NCBI GenBank assembly: GCA_933228675.1
Contig: OW121743.1
Location: 97,093,998 to 97,157,997, forward strand
DNA from: Stomorhina lunata
Taxonomy: Eukaryota > Arthropoda > Insecta > Diptera > Rhiniidae
DNA length: 64,000 nt
Direction of reading: 5' to 3'
Under the pieces are notes generated by a model that saw only the letters and a list, made by a program, of their open reading frames with translations, did no database searches and was not told where the DNA came from. How positions within the stretch are numbered: position 1 is the first letter of the stretch; each line of letters opens with the position of its first letter. Made by a program: the position numbers and the translations under genes. This document shows, one piece after another, positions 45,020 to 57,335 of this stretch.

Positions 45020-46490
45020 AACATTTTTTAGACAAAAATATTTTTCTATATAAAAATATTATTCTCTGGAAATTTTTCGATAAAAATTATATTCTATAGA
45101 AAGTTTTAACAGAAGAAGAAGAATAGAAAGTTTTTCTATAGAAAACTTTTTGATAAAAAAATTTTCTATAGAAAAATTTCTGATAAAATAATTTTCTATA
45201 GAAAAATTGCTGATAAAAAATGTTTCTATGTAATAATTTTTGATAAAAACTTTCCTAAATATCTTTTTTTTTAATTTCTATAGAAAAATTGTTGATAAAA
45301 AAACTTTTTATACAAAAATTTTTGATAAAAATTTTTTTCTGTAGAAATTTTTTTTTTTTAATTTTCTATATAAAAATTTTTTATAAAAAAAATGTCTATA
45401 GAAAAATTATTATAGAAAAATTTTTTATAAAAAAATTTCTGTAGAAAATTTATTTTTAAAAAAATTTTCTCTAGAAAATTATTTAATAAAAATAAATTTC
45501 TATAGAAAATTTCTATAGAAATTTTTTTTCTTAATTTTCCATTGAAAAACTTTTTATAAAAAAAATTTCTATAGAAAATTTTTTTATAAAAAATTTCTAT
45601 AGAAAAATTTTTTTAAAAAAAAATTTCTATAGAAAAATTTTTTTAAAAAAATTTCTATAGAAAAATTTTTTATAAAAAATTTTTTTATAAAAATTTGTAT
45701 AGAAAAATTTTTGATAAAAAACTTTCTGTAGAATTTTTTTTTTTAATTTTCTATAGAAAAATTTTTTATAAAAAAATATCTATAGAAAAATTTTTTATAA
45801 AAAATTTCTATAGAAAAATTTTTTATAAAAAATTTTTATAGAAAATTTTTTATAAAAAATTTCTCTAGAAAAATTTTTTATAAAAAATTACTATAGAAAA
45901 ATTTTTTATAAAAAATTTCTATAGAAAAATTTTTTATAAAAAATTTCTATAGAAAAATTTTTTATAAAAAATTTCTATAGAAACATTTTTTATAAAAAAT
46001 TTATATAGAAAAATATTTTATAAAAAATTTATATAGAAAAATTGTTTATAAAAAATTTATATAGAAAAAATTTTTATAAAAAATGTCTATAGAAAAATTT
46101 TTTATAAAAAATTTCTATAGAAAAATCTATTATAAAAAATTTCTATAGAAAAATTTTTTATAAAAAAATTTCTATAGAAAATTTTTTTATAAAAAAATTT
46201 CTATAGAAAAAATTTTTTTTTTTAATCTTTTATAAAAAATTTCTATAGAAAAATTTTTTATAAAAAAATTTCTATAGAAAAATTTTTTATAAAAAATGTC
46301 TATAGAAAAATTTTTTATAAAAAAATTCTATAGAAAAATCTTTTATAAAAAATTTCTATAGAAAAATTTTTATAAAAAAATTTCTATAGAAAAATTTTTT
46401 ATAAAAGAATTTCTATAGAAAAATTTTTTATAAACAATTTCTATAGAAAATTTTTAGTAAAAAATTTCTAAAGAAATATTTTTGATTCGA
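45020..46490 (+). repeat. 28-bp minisatellite TTTCTATAGAAAAATTTTTTATAAAAAA
   Basis: About 50 copies of a 28-bp unit (TTTCTATAGAAAAATTTTTT + ATAAAAAA) with length variation in the A and T runs. Most regular at 45.75-46.45 kb, more diverged at 45.0-45.5 kb. Ends near 'gattcgagttgtatggtagc'. Confidence 0.93.
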
Positions 46491-46530
46491 GTTGTATGGT
46501 AGCCCTGACAAAATGTAAGCAGATTCTTTT

Positions 46531-46695
<165 letters not shown>

Positions 46696-46839
46696 ATATC
46701 TGGAGGTCAAGCATTGAAACTAAAAAAGATTTTCTAGTGCAATAGTAAAATTAATTGACAAATAGACCAACAGTAAAACTGAAAAGTCAATATCTTTGAA
46801 GTGTCACAATTGTTCTACAAGTTGCAAAACTAATACTAT

Positions 46840-46840
<1 letters not shown>

Positions 46841-46882
<42 letters not shown>
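46841..46882. repeat. (TA)n microsatellite, second
   Basis: About 20 TA units, 150 bp after the first run. The short segment between the two runs is unique. Confidence 0.97.
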
Positions 46883-46886
<4 letters not shown>

Positions 46887-47114
46887 TTTTCGATATATTT
46901 TGACATTTGATTGATTACAACTGACAATCAACAAGACCTAAATCTATCCACCTGCTGTGATTTCTATTTTTATAAACAAATAAAAGAAATCTATGTGAAT
47001 GCTACAATACATATTACTCTTGAAACATCTTTAATCATTTATTTTCAATTTCCTTTAAATTTTTGCTTATTTATACAAAATTTCTTTTTATTTTATTTTG
47101 TTTTACTTGTACAG

Positions 47115-47196
47115 GTATTTGGCTCCCCTAGTGCTCCCATATTGGAAAATCCTGAACATCAAACACGTTGGTATTTTAAGTATTTCCTGGGTAAAT
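47115..47196 (+). CDS. GARNL3: GARNL3-like Rap/Ran-GAP protein, third recognised exon (82 bp)
   Basis: Acceptor ttacttgtacag and donor AAAT|gtaagt. It starts in phase 0, as the 25319 exon requires, and ends one base into a codon. The translation includes ENPEHQTRWYFKYFLGK. The NPE-TRWYFKYFLG signature is the conserved opening of the Rap-GAP-type fold in GARNL3 (related to the WYYKYFLGKEH stretch of Rap1GAP). In Rap1GAP this region belongs to the domain that precedes the catalytic Asn-thumb segment. The open frame from 46911 is intronic upstream of the acceptor; the exon proper begins at VFGSP. The preceding intron is about 21.7 kb and I saw no additional exon inside it. Confidence 0.9.
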
Positions 47197-47791
47197 GTAA
47201 GTATTTATTTCTTCTAGCTGATGAAATTTTCACATGTTTATCTTTTCATTTTCCTACTTTTTCATTTTTTTTATCTTTATTTTTTTTTTGTTTGTAGTAG
47301 AAGAATACAATAGATATTAATGGTTTTAAAGCCCACTACAATCTCATAGAATGTTACTTGTGCGTTCAAAATTAAATATGTATGAGATTTTTGTGTTTTC
47401 TTTTGGGGGGGGGGGATTTGGATTAAATTTTTTAAAAGGTCATTTTTATGTTAAGTAGATTTTTATTTAATAAATATTTTAAGAAGTTTTAAGGCACACA
47501 AAAATAAAGTGACTTTAATCTGATTAGGGGATTAGGAAATTTTGGAAGATTCTTTAATTTTATACAATTTTTGAGATTAGAAAGGACATTGATTTGTCTT
47601 TATTTGTGTCCTATTGGTTTTGAGAGATATTTGATGACCATAGCTAATCAGTTGTAGTGGAACTGTAAAAATTGTATTATCCTAGTTAAGAAATCCCAAA
47701 TAAGCTCTTTAGCAATTACATTTTATAATTATTTTTTAATAAATAAATTCTTAATCTAAAATTTCTTCATCATTGCCAAAAGTTATGGTTC
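47197..47791 (+). other. Intron sequence with a G-run
   Basis: Intron immediately after the 47115-47196 exon. A run of ten G near 47405-47414 is conspicuous in this AT-rich DNA. Nothing else was recognised. Confidence 0.5.
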
Positions 47792-47860
47792 TGTGAAGTA
47801 GTTAACTAGCACGTCGACTACTAAGCATTTTCTGCCTAGGTTCGAGCCCAAGTCACGGCA
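47792..47860 (+). repeat. tRNA-derived SINE head fragment
   Basis: B box GGTTCGAGCCC at 47839-47849 preceded by 'gtagttaactagcacgtcga' (A-box-like) and TCTGCCTAG, the latter shared with 8563-8571. No target duplication or poly-A tail was found, so it is a fragment or an old copy. Confidence 0.45.
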
Positions 47861-47939
47861 AACATCAATTGTTGTAATAATTTTTACTATTTAAATTATT
47901 AGTTACCACACTATCATGCATCGCACAGTGGTTTGAAAC

Positions 47940-48866
47940 CGAAAAAAATTATCTCCTGTGTATTGCTTATTTTTTACAAAATCAGTTTTGAAATTTGACT
48001 TTTAATATCTCAAAAACTGTACAACGTAAAAGAAATAAGATTTTTTGCAGTATTAAAGCTTATTTTATTGTTTATGAAAAACAATTTAAATATCAAGAAA
48101 AAATTATACCCAACTGACCTTTTTTGCAATTAAAGTTATAGTATATGGAAACTTGTAATATTTTAAAAAATCATATATTCTGGATTAGTTTATAAATACG
48201 CGTTACTTTTTATTTTAGAAATCTAAAGAACTCATATTGAGATATTTAACTGTAGTTCTAAAAATTGCAAAATTGGCTTAACATTTTTGTTATATGTTCA
48301 AAAACTCAAAAATATTCAAGAAAATTGGTCTAATTTCGGTCAATACTGTGCGTAGGGTGATTTTCGTACTATTTAAAGTTCTGATGTGAATCACCCCAAG
48401 ACCCCATTCTATATAAATATATAATAAAAAATAAACTTTTTAGAAAAAACTTCTTAACTAAAAGTAAAAACTAGATATTACCTTAAAAAAAAACTGCAAA
48501 AAATATTTGATTTTGGAAATATCTCAACACAAAATAATTCAAGATATTTGAAAACGGGTTTCAGAGTTTTATTTCCTGAACTGTAGGCTACAAAGTAGTT
48601 ATTTTAAAGATGTTATTGATTTATTGAAATGCACAATGGGAAAACCTTGAAAAAAGTCTAAGAGAAAATCAGCTTTTTTATTTCTTTTACTTCTGAGGTG
48701 GTTTACTTCGACGACCAAAACTTCACCGTGTGTAAACACAGGGTAACCGCAAATCCTAAATTCGAAAAGCTTCGGTCCTCCTAAAATGTCATATATACTG
48801 ATGCAATCAGGCTTACAGTTTAGAAGATACGGATTTATTACCACTTTTTTTTTTTGTTTCAAACCA
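47940..48866 (+). repeat. Diverged tandem unit of about 0.9 kb, copy 1
   Basis: Homologous in the same order to 48867-49588: 'ttttttgcagta.t.aag', 'ccaactgaccttttttgcaa', 'caccccaagaccccattct', 'cttcttaactaaaagt', 'cagagttttatttcctgaac'. Offset about 890-910 bp, roughly 75-80 percent similar by eye. No protein is evident. Confidence 0.75.
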
Positions 48867-49588
48867 AAAAAAGTTTGACTTGAAATTTGGCTTTAAAGTT
48901 CTGAAAAACCGTGTAAGTTACGTAAATAATTTTTTGCAGTAGTGAAGTCTATTTTATGGTTTATATAAAACAATTTAACAAATTTTAAAAAGAAAACCCA
49001 ATTGACCTTTTTTGCAATAAAAATTTTGGTATATAGAAATTTTGCCATTTTTTATAAAGTTCAATTTTGTGGATTCGTTTATAACTTTGCTCTAGTTTTT
49101 ATTTTGAAAATGTAAAGGAAATATATGGGACTTTATAACTGCATTTTAAAAAGTTGCCAAATCGGTTTCACTTTTTGGCTATATGTTCGAAAACACAAAA
49201 ATTTTCATATAAATTCGATAAATTTCGGCCAATGCTGTACGTGGAGTGAATGTTGTACTGACTTAAAATTTAGTTTAAAGTCATCCCAAGACCCCATTCT
49301 CTGTGAATATATAACAAAATATTAACTTTTGATAAATAACTTCTTAGTAAAAAGTTAAAAAATGATACCACATTTTTGGGAAAAACGCACATTTTTCGAT
49401 CAGCGAAAAATATTTGACTTTGGAAATTTCTCAACATAAAACGGTTCAAGATATTTAAAAACGGTTTCCACAGTTTTATGTTCTAAACTGTTGGCTTATT
49501 AAGAACATTTTTTAAAATATTATCGATTTAATATCGAATACACAATCGGTCAAAAACTGAAAAAAGTCGAAGATAAAAAAAAATGTTT
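48867..49588 (+). repeat. Diverged tandem unit of about 0.9 kb, copy 2
   Basis: Second copy of the preceding unit, from 'aagtttgacttgaaatttgg' through 'cacagttttatgttctaaac' to the start of the dispersed element at 49589. It may be truncated by that element. Confidence 0.75.
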
Positions 49589-50376
49589 TTTCACCATCAC
49601 AGCATAGGTGGAAAGGGTATTATAATTTTGTCCTGATCTATGTAACGCATAGAAATATTTGTCTTCGACCCACATTTTAGTATACCAATAGGCTTAGAAT
49701 CGCTTTCTGAGTTGATTTAGCGATATCAGTACGTCCGTCCGTCTGGACGGCTGGCTGGACCCTCATGTAAACCATATAATTAAAGTACAGGTCACAATTC
49801 TAAAGATAATTTGATGAAATTTAGCACAGATCATTTTTTGATAGTGGGACCATGGCTATTGAAACTCGTCAAAATCAGTCCATTATTTATGGTAAATCCC
49901 ATGGGCCCCACTTCCCGGAATTAATAAATTGGCCACAAATATCAATATTTTTTCAAGAAATTTACAACAAGTACTGCTTATGTAAACCTAAATCACTACC
50001 AAATTTCGTTGAAATCGGACTACGTTTGACCATAGTTCCCATAGAAACTCTTCTGAAAAAACGCACTAAATGAGACAAAAATCACTAAAACGCTCGTAAA
50101 TCTGAAGATACTGAGAATTTTGAGTTGATTTGTAAAAATTGTAATCAATTTGAAAAATTTCGAGATAATCGGTCCACATTTGACCCTAGCTCTCATATAA
50201 GTCCAAATGACGGAAACAGCTTAAATATATAAGTTTTGAGAAAATGTTTGTATGATGGCAAAATTTAGCAAATATTTGTCTTTATACAGAAAAAAAAACA
50301 CCTTTGACCTCAGTGGTGAAGGGTATTGTATGGTCGGTCTTAACCGACTATATCACTATCATACTTGTCTTTATTT
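49589..50376. mobile_element. Dispersed non-autonomous element, copy 2
   Basis: Homologous to 41637-42385. It carries about 30 extra bases (ttttgtcctgatctatgtaa...) near its left end that copy 1 lacks, and different small deletions internally. Terminal hairpin GTCGGTC-TT-AACCGAC at 50333-50348. Ends TTCATACTTG-like (tatcatacttgtctttat). Confidence 0.7.
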
Positions 50377-51157
50377 CTGAATTGAAATAACTTAAAAGCC
50401 ATAAGAGTTATTATAGTGATCAATTTTTTTTCTTCGTTTTTTTAAGTTCATTTAAATATAAAAAATCAACCATATTGGATAATAACTAAGAAAAGCTTCA
50501 CGGTTTAACAGCTTTTTTACTTCTGATAAATCCAAAATTCGAAAACTTTAGAAGATTTATTACCTTTTTTTCAAACTAATGTGTGACGATAAGCACTTTA
50601 GCACTAACACGCCGTCGATGTAAAAAAAAATGAAATTATCAGTTGAACAAAAGGCTTAAATAGTCCGTCTACCTAACCTCAGATGGCGCTCATGCAATTA
50701 CAATGTTAAATAATATAAAGCTTTATCTTTATCCTTTTCAGAACCTTTCACCTCTCTATTATCCCCTTTCCAAAAAAGTAACCCAATTCGTATATTGTAT
50801 AACCAGCATTTATCAATGGCCAAATTTTCATTTAGTGGATCAGAAAATATACCCCCTATCAATAGCCTTGACAGATATCAATCGAAATATTTAGATTCAA
50901 AAAATAAACTTTTATTACTAGTTAGTAGTAATTTAGAGCAACTTTTGTATTGTTAAGTCGGCCTATTGTTCACCTATGTACCTACATATATAAAAAATAT
51001 ATTCAAATTTTAACTACATTTTTCATTTCTTTCAACTTCATTTTTATTTATTATTAATTCATAAAAATTTCTTTAATATTTCACATTTTGCCACGAACCA
51101 CAATAAATGTCAGTTAATGTGAGTGTTTTCTGTTTCGTTTCGTTTATTCCATTCAAG
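50377..51157 (+). other. Intron sequence upstream of the fourth exon
   Basis: Unique AT-rich DNA ending in the acceptor 'tttcgtttattccattcaag' immediately before 51158. A GC-richer patch (ctaacacgccgtcgatg ... cctcagatggcgctcatg) lies at 50608-50696; no element could be assigned. Confidence 0.45.
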
Positions 51158-51276
51158 TGCATCAAAACTATGTTGGCATTGATGCTGAAAAAAGTCCATA
51201 TTTCTTATCTGTGGTTTCTCAGGATTCCGGCAACCAAGGAGCACCTATGTATCGTGCCATACTCTTCCGCAAACAG
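51158..51276 (+). CDS. GARNL3: GARNL3-like Rap/Ran-GAP protein, fourth recognised exon (119 bp)
   Basis: Acceptor ccattcaag and donor CAG|gtaagc. Its first two bases complete a Leu codon begun at 47196, and it ends on a codon boundary. The translation includes HQNYVGIDAEKSPYFLSVVS and APMYRAILFRKQ. HQNY-G-DAEKSP-FLSV and YRAIL-RK are strong matches to the GARNL3 Rap/Ran-GAP region as I recall it. This is the best-conserved exon here and anchors the gene identification. The catalytic GAP core (Asn-thumb helix) and the CNH region would be encoded downstream. I could not find the next exon (expected to begin with a GTQK-like sequence) between 51277 and 64000. Confidence 0.92.
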
Positions 51277-51709
51277 GTAAGCAGATAAACCAAACAAATA
51301 GAATAAGAAAACAACCATAAAACTGAAAAAATTCATATATGAATTTTTAAAAAGCACTTGCATTTTTAAAACAATTCGTCGGCAGCCTCTATGGGAGGGA
51401 GCACTTTTATTATATAACAAAAACTTGTATACATATACAGCTTATCTGTGTGCATGTAAATATGTAGTTGTTTACCAATCCTGCATTTCAAAGGCAAATC
51501 AAGGAACTGTTCAAAAAAATTTCTATATTATAAATATACATATATTATCATAAACTCAACTTTGCATTACAAAGAAAGGAAAGTAACTAAAATCCAGTCA
51601 CATGACTAGTCCAAGAAAAAAATTGGTTATTTATCAAAAATCAAAATATATATTTATTCGGCATTATTATACACTTTTATACTTTTGATTATGGCTAAAT
51701 TAATTCTAC
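51277..51709 (+). other. Intron sequence downstream of the fourth exon
   Basis: Unique AT-rich intron DNA; no further exon or repeat was recognised before the MITE. Confidence 0.45.
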
Positions 51710-51970
51710 ATATCGTTACTTTAATATAGAAAGGCCCTAAGTCATTTTTCATTCAAATCGCTTTTTAAAGCTTTATATAATATAATTTTATAAAAATCTT
51801 GTAATTTTTAAAAAAGTTATAGCATTAAATTCTTTAGAGAATTTAGTAAAACTCTACGTTTAGAAATTTTCTATATCTTCAAAACTTAAGATTTTGTTTA
51901 GTTTTTTCCCCCTCTTCTGTAGAGTAAGAAAATTATTAGTTAGGGCTTTTCTATATTAAAGTAACGATAT
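51710..51970. mobile_element. 261-bp MITE with 31-bp terminal inverted repeats
   Basis: Left end 51710-51740 (ATATCGTTACTTTAATATAG + AAAGGCCCTAA) and right end 51940-51970 are inverted repeats with one mismatch in 31. Non-coding interior. Same family as the large element at 10373-13101. The terminal ATAT makes the exact boundary and any TA target duplication uncertain. Confidence 0.85.
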
Positions 51971-52540
51971 ATATTATATTAAAAAATTTCTGAAAATATA
52001 TGGTAATTTTCGCTTAGCTATCATTGTGTCATATAGAGGCAACTCCCAACGCTTCATCTGTTGGGTAGTTGTAGCTGAAATTCTACTGTGCATTTTCTAC
52101 TTACATTTTTTTCTCTGGCTTGTTCTTTTGGCTTAATTTCTCAGAAACCGAAAAAAAGTTTTAGCCTTTAAAACTTATGATTTCTAAAATGGAAACAACC
52201 TCAAAAGAGTATATTTTTTTCAAACATTTTCCTGGAAAATATTTTTATTTACATGCTGTTTTCTACTGGAACTTTAAAAGAACATCAACTTATGGGCACC
52301 AAAAGTTTCCAAAAATCAAGGTCAACCATATGACTGCTATTCTGATTAAGTCCGGAGGAAGATTAAATCTTGGAAAAAATTCGAAAACCTTCAAAAGTCA
52401 TTTCCAGCAACTAAAACTCCTTTTACTAGGAACTTTTACCTTCAAGCCAGGAAAGAGTTTTAAAGTTTTAAAGACTATACTTTTTCGCATAAAGATACAA
52501 AAATTTGTCGTTAACAATTTTCCGGCATACGCTTTTTTTT
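51971..52540. other. Intronic DNA with an incidental 121-codon frame
   Basis: A + strand open frame at 52177-52542 has no recognised homology. Its 3' end grades into the minisatellite, and the composition (Lys/Phe rich) is that of AT-rich non-coding DNA. 'caactcccaacgcttcatctgttgggtagttg' at about 52040-52070 contains a CCCAAC...GTTGGG hairpin. Confidence 0.4.
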
Positions 52541-54180
52541 AGACAAATTAAAGGTTCACAATTTTTATAGACAAATTTTTGATATAAAAATCTTTGATAT
52601 TCAATTTTTTTCAAAGAAAATTTTCTGGTTTATATTTTTGCCTAGAATAATAAATTTTAATTTTTCGGTAGGTATACATTTTTTTTGAAATTTTTTTTTT
52701 TTTATAAATATTTGTAAATAATAGATAGATAACCTTTCAAAAAAAAAAAATAATTTAATATTTTTGGCATACAATTTTCTCATAGATCAATTTGGATATA
52801 AATTTGTTTAATTAAAAAATTTTCTCTGAAAATTTTTTTGTAGAAAATATTTCGGTAAAAATTTTCTTTATGAAAAAATTTTCAGCATAAAAGCTTTTCC
52901 TTAAAAATTGTTAGTATACAAATTTTCGGCATAAAAATTTGTATTAAATTATTTTCATACAAAAAATTGTTCCTGTATGAAAAAATTTCGGTAAAAGAAT
53001 TGATTATGGAAAAATTATTTTAAAAAATGTTTTTTATGTATAACATGTAATGTATAAAAATTTTTCCTTAAAAATTTTTAGTATAAAAATTTTTACTAGA
53101 AAATAATTTTTATACTAAAAATTTTTCCTTTAAAGAAATTTTTGGAGAAAAAATTTCGATAAAAAATTTGTTCATGGAGAAATTATTTCATATACAAAAT
53201 TTTTGGTATAAACATTTTTCCTCAAAAAAAATAATTTTTATACTAAAAATTTTTTCCTGTAAAAAATTTCGGTAAAATATTTGTTTATGGAAAAATTATT
53301 TCAAAAAATTTTTGTATAAAAAATTTTCCTAAAAAATTTTTAGTATAAATATGTTTTCTCAAAAATTTCGGTAAAAAAAATATTTTATGGAATAATTATT
53401 TCAAAATGTTTTATATATAAAATTTTTTGTATAAACATTTTTTCTTAACAATTTTTTTCAAAAAGAAAATTTTCGTCATCAAACTTTTTACTAAAAAATA
53501 AAAAAAAAAAAATTTAAACTAAAAAAAAATTTTTGTTGTGAAAAAATTTTTGTAAGAAAAATTTCGGTAAAAAGTTTGTTTGTGGATAAACTATTTCAAA
53601 AAATGATTTATATACAAAATTTCTTATATTAAAAATTTTGGGTATAAAAATAATTTTAATACCAAAAATTTTTTCCTAAAAATTTTTCGGTATAAATTTG
53701 TTTCTGTAGAATAAGAACTGTTGTAATAGTTATTCCAAAAAATCTTTTGTTATAAAATTTTTAAATGGTTTACTTTTTTCAAAATATATTTTATACACAA
53801 AATTTTTAGTATAAAAATTTTTCAGAAAAACATGTTCGGTTTTATTTTTTAAGAGAATAGAAATTTTTGCGACAATTGTTCAAAAAAATCTTTTGTTGAA
53901 AAATTTTCTGTATAAGCATTTTTTATAGAAAAACTTTTCATAGAATTTTTGTTATATGTATAAATTTTCATAGTCAATTTTCCTATAAACAAAAATTAAT
54001 TATTAGAAAATTTTGTTATTAAATTTTTATTTTAAAATATGTTTTAAAGAAAAATTTTTGTTGTAAAATTTAAAAACAAAAAAAATTTTAACAAAAATTT
54101 TCATAGAAAAATTTTCGATATAAAATTTCTTTGAAGAAAATTTTTTGAAAGGATTTTTTAAAAATCAAACATTATCAAAC
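52541..54180 (+). repeat. Diverged minisatellite with AAATTTTTCGGTAAAAA-type units
   Basis: Degenerate array with recurrent 'tttcggtaaaaaatttgttt', 'atggaaaaattatttcaaaa' and 'tataaaaatttttccttaaa', in blocks of about 110-120 bp that repeat in order (for example near 52970, 53150, 53265, 53360 and 53565), indicating a higher-order unit. Confidence 0.8.
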
Positions 54181-54189
54181 ATTTTATTA

Positions 54190-54530
54190 CATAAGTGTAT
54201 TGCACTAGAATCCCAATTTATTACAATTATTTATTATTATTAACAATTAAAAAAAAAAAAACAAAAAATGTTTCCAACAAACATTTTTTGGTCTTATCAA
54301 AAATTAAAAACTTTCCTCGATGAGCTTTAATAGCTTGTTAAGACATCATCATCAGAAGGAGCATCCCTAATTGTATACAAAAAGAAAACAACACATTATA
54401 CTTAACATGCGAGACAGACTAAATACGAATTATAGTGTCTTAACAAATTTCAACATAAAGCGAAGAAACACACAACATTTTATAGTTCTACCTTCTTTTT
54501 CTTTTGATTTTCCACACATGTCGTTGCTTT
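54190..54530 (-). mobile_element. Conserved insert homologous to 35246-35550, possible Penelope-like relic
   Basis: About 340 bp of non-array DNA. The core 54310-54371 aligns with 35320-35381 at roughly 70 percent (TTCCTCGAYGRGYTTTRATRG...TCAGRAGGAGYATCCCTA). Flanking A-rich runs and an 'aacattt' context are also shared. Like the other copy it lies at the end of a minisatellite and contains a hammerhead-like core on the minus strand. Confidence 0.45.
54314..54360 (-). ncRNA. Hammerhead-ribozyme-like motif, diverged copy
   Basis: Minus strand: TCCTT (54360-54356), perfect core CTGATGA (54355-54349), a weak stem II, then TAAA, short spacer, ATC, then GAGGA (54318-54314), which pairs with TCCTT. 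The base before AAA is T rather than the required G, and stem II is weak, so activity is unlikely. Conservation of CTGANGA, the UC cleavage-site dinucleotide and stem I in two independent copies is what makes it noteworthy. Confidence 0.4.
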
Positions 54531-57335
54531 TTTCATTGTAAAATTTTTGTATAGAACAATTTATATTATTCCATCAAAATTTTTTATTCCAATATTTTCA
54601 CTAGCTAAATTTATCGAACAAACAGTTTTGGTTAAAATTTGTTTATGGAATAAACATTTTCAATACAAAAATTTTTCTTAGAAAATATTTGGCATAAGAA
54701 ACTATTTATAGATATTTTTTAAAAAATTTTCAGATCTCGTTCATATTTTTTACAGCTTTTTCGATATTTCTTCCACAAGTTAAAAAGAGATATTCGTCAA
54801 AAATTAAATTTGTATAAAATTCAACCTATTTTACGGTTAAAGCTTCCTTTAGAGCTTATCAGCCTAACCACAGAACAAATTTTAAAGTCGATTATATAAA
54901 ATCTACTTTATTTTAAAGTCGACTTTTGTAATTTTTCGTACCATAAGAAATTTTTAAAATATTTTTAAACAAATACATTCAAATATTACAAAAAAAATAT
55001 AATAAAATAAAATTTCAAAAATTCCAAAAGCAAAATATTAAGAAAATGTTGTGTCTTTAGACAAAACAGCATATCTTAATATTTTTAATTTTTAATCATA
55101 TAAATTATATAAGTGATCATCAACCTTTACATAAAATTTAATTTTTGTGCAATAATAATAGAAAAGAACAATTGTAATATGATCCCAATCCGTTTTAAAG
55201 AAATTAACTTTAAAATGTATCTAATGACTGAAAATTTTAAAAAATTTCCAATTTCGAGTTAATATTTTTTCCAAAACAACAGAAAATGAAAAACATTCAA
55301 AAGAAAAAAAGGATATTTTAGTTATTAAAATCAAGTTTTAAAATTTTATTTAAAATTTGTTTTATGGTACAATTTTCGAAATAAAGTCAAGTTTTTCGGT
55401 TTACAGTAGACTTTAAATGTTCTGTGGTTGGGCTGTATGTTTTTTACGTCTGCCACGTAAACATTAATTAAATATGATTTTATACTTTTAAACATAACTT
55501 CTCTAAAAGTCAGACGGAAAGTCATATGTAAAAATTTTATTTTGTTCTATTTGCTTCTGACATACCTTTTGTTATCAGCTGTTGTTATTATGAAAAAATA
55601 AACAAAAGCTATGTCAGAACGACTTTTTTGATAGACATACACAAATCCATGTGGATTTTAAAGCTGAAAAGCCAAATTAAAATGTCAGTCCGTGTGTAGC
55701 CACTGGTCAGATTATGTAAGAAAACAGATGTATGGATGTGTACACACATATTGTCACTGCTAGAGATTAGTAGAAAAACTAAAGCATATTTTATGGAGCA
55801 ACCAAACTTAGCTGATTATAAAAAACTATTTTATGTTTTGCATAATAACATTTTCATTCTTAGAAATATTTATTTAATTTTTCTATTAAACAGTAAAAAA
55901 GAAGTTATGCTTTAAAGGAGTTTATCATAAAAATGCCCATAAATTCGCGTTTGTCTAATTTTTTGTAGTTTTTATTCTGTTCTAAGTAATAGTATATGAT
56001 TATTTTTTAAAGTCAAACAAAATTGTTTACTGGGTTTATATAGCATGCACATTAACGCCATCTCTATATGACTACAACTTTAGTTATTTATGTTTTCTCT
56101 GTTATCATAATCTTTGTTGCAATTAAACAAAAGTGTTGAAAAGCAAAAGTTATTTATAAAAAGAACATGTATATATGTGTGTATGTATGTATTTTTCAGC
56201 TTTTGTTTTTCTTTGCCAATTATTTTGTATTTATGAGTATGTATTTACAAGAGTATCATATACATTTCGATACTTTTTACAAGCAAAGTTTTTAACAAAA
56301 AGTTTTCTTCCGCTTCCGCTAATTTAACTTGAAAATATTCAAAATAAAATGTTTCGCCAAACTTTAAGCAGAAAACTTGAAAGTTTTATTGGAAATACAT
56401 GTAAAATTAATAAAAACACATATAAATTTCAGAAAAATATATTAAAAACTTAAATTATGTATTTATTAAGTTAATACAAAAATTTTAACTTAAAATTTCT
56501 TTTTGTAAGTTTAAAATTTAATAATACACGTGTTTTCTTAAAAATCGAAAGTCCTACAATCATTGAATTAATTTACTTAAGCACAAAAAAGTAGTTAATC
56601 TACTTCATCTGTCATCCTATTTTTCTTTACATTAAAACAACACTGGAAAAAGCACTTCTAAATTAAAAAATTTTCCATCACTTCCCTGTGGTATAATAAG
56701 CGTTTTAATTATCCCATTCTTTATTCTCAATTTTTTCTGTTTCATTTTTCTCGTTTTCTTCGCTTTAACCCAATTTAATCGTTAATCAAACTCATTGCCT
56801 CAGGCACGCACTCAGTAACAATTTAGTCCTGCATTGTTCTATTTAGTTACTCCAACATGATTCCTTTGGCAATTATTGTGGGTTTCTTTGTAAAACCATA
56901 AGATTTCCAAACACTTATTTATAAATATTTATACGGCACTGTCGTAGTATCTATAGAAAAGTTAAATAGTATAGAAATAAATAAAAATTCAACAAAAATT
57001 TATTTTGTTGCTAAAGGGAAAGTAATAAAGAAAGCAATAGCAACATTAATTTTGAGGGAAATTTTTTTACAATTATTTTTGCCTTAAACTAAATACTGGG
57101 ATGACAATAAAAAAATCAAAATGCAAAATCTCCCTACCCTTGGATTTGCATTGATTTTGATTTAATTCCTATAAAAGAAAGCTTAAAATAACTCACCTTT
57201 AAATTATATAACGTTTATGGAAATCATTTATTTTTAAAGATGGCTGTTAACCCACGGAAAAAAAGTTCCATCATGAGTGAATTTTATAAAAAAAAAAACT
57301 TGCTTAATAAGACAAATAACAAAAATTGATATGTG
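54531..57335. other. Unique intronic DNA, nothing confidently coding
   Basis: Long non-repetitive AT-rich stretch. A (TATG/GTAT) run lies at about 56168-56192. No exon of the host gene with good splice sites and GARNL3-like sequence could be found, although several pyrimidine-AG sites exist. Confidence 0.4.

Noticed and set aside
46911..47114. N-terminal part of the open frame running to 47297
   Set aside because: It lies upstream of a clear acceptor at 47113-47114 and has non-coding composition; only 47115-47196 is exon.
52177..52542. 121-codon plus-strand frame
   Set aside because: Lys/Phe-rich, no recognised homology, runs into the minisatellite. Considered as the next GARNL3 exon but lacks the expected GTQK-type sequence and an acceptor in phase.
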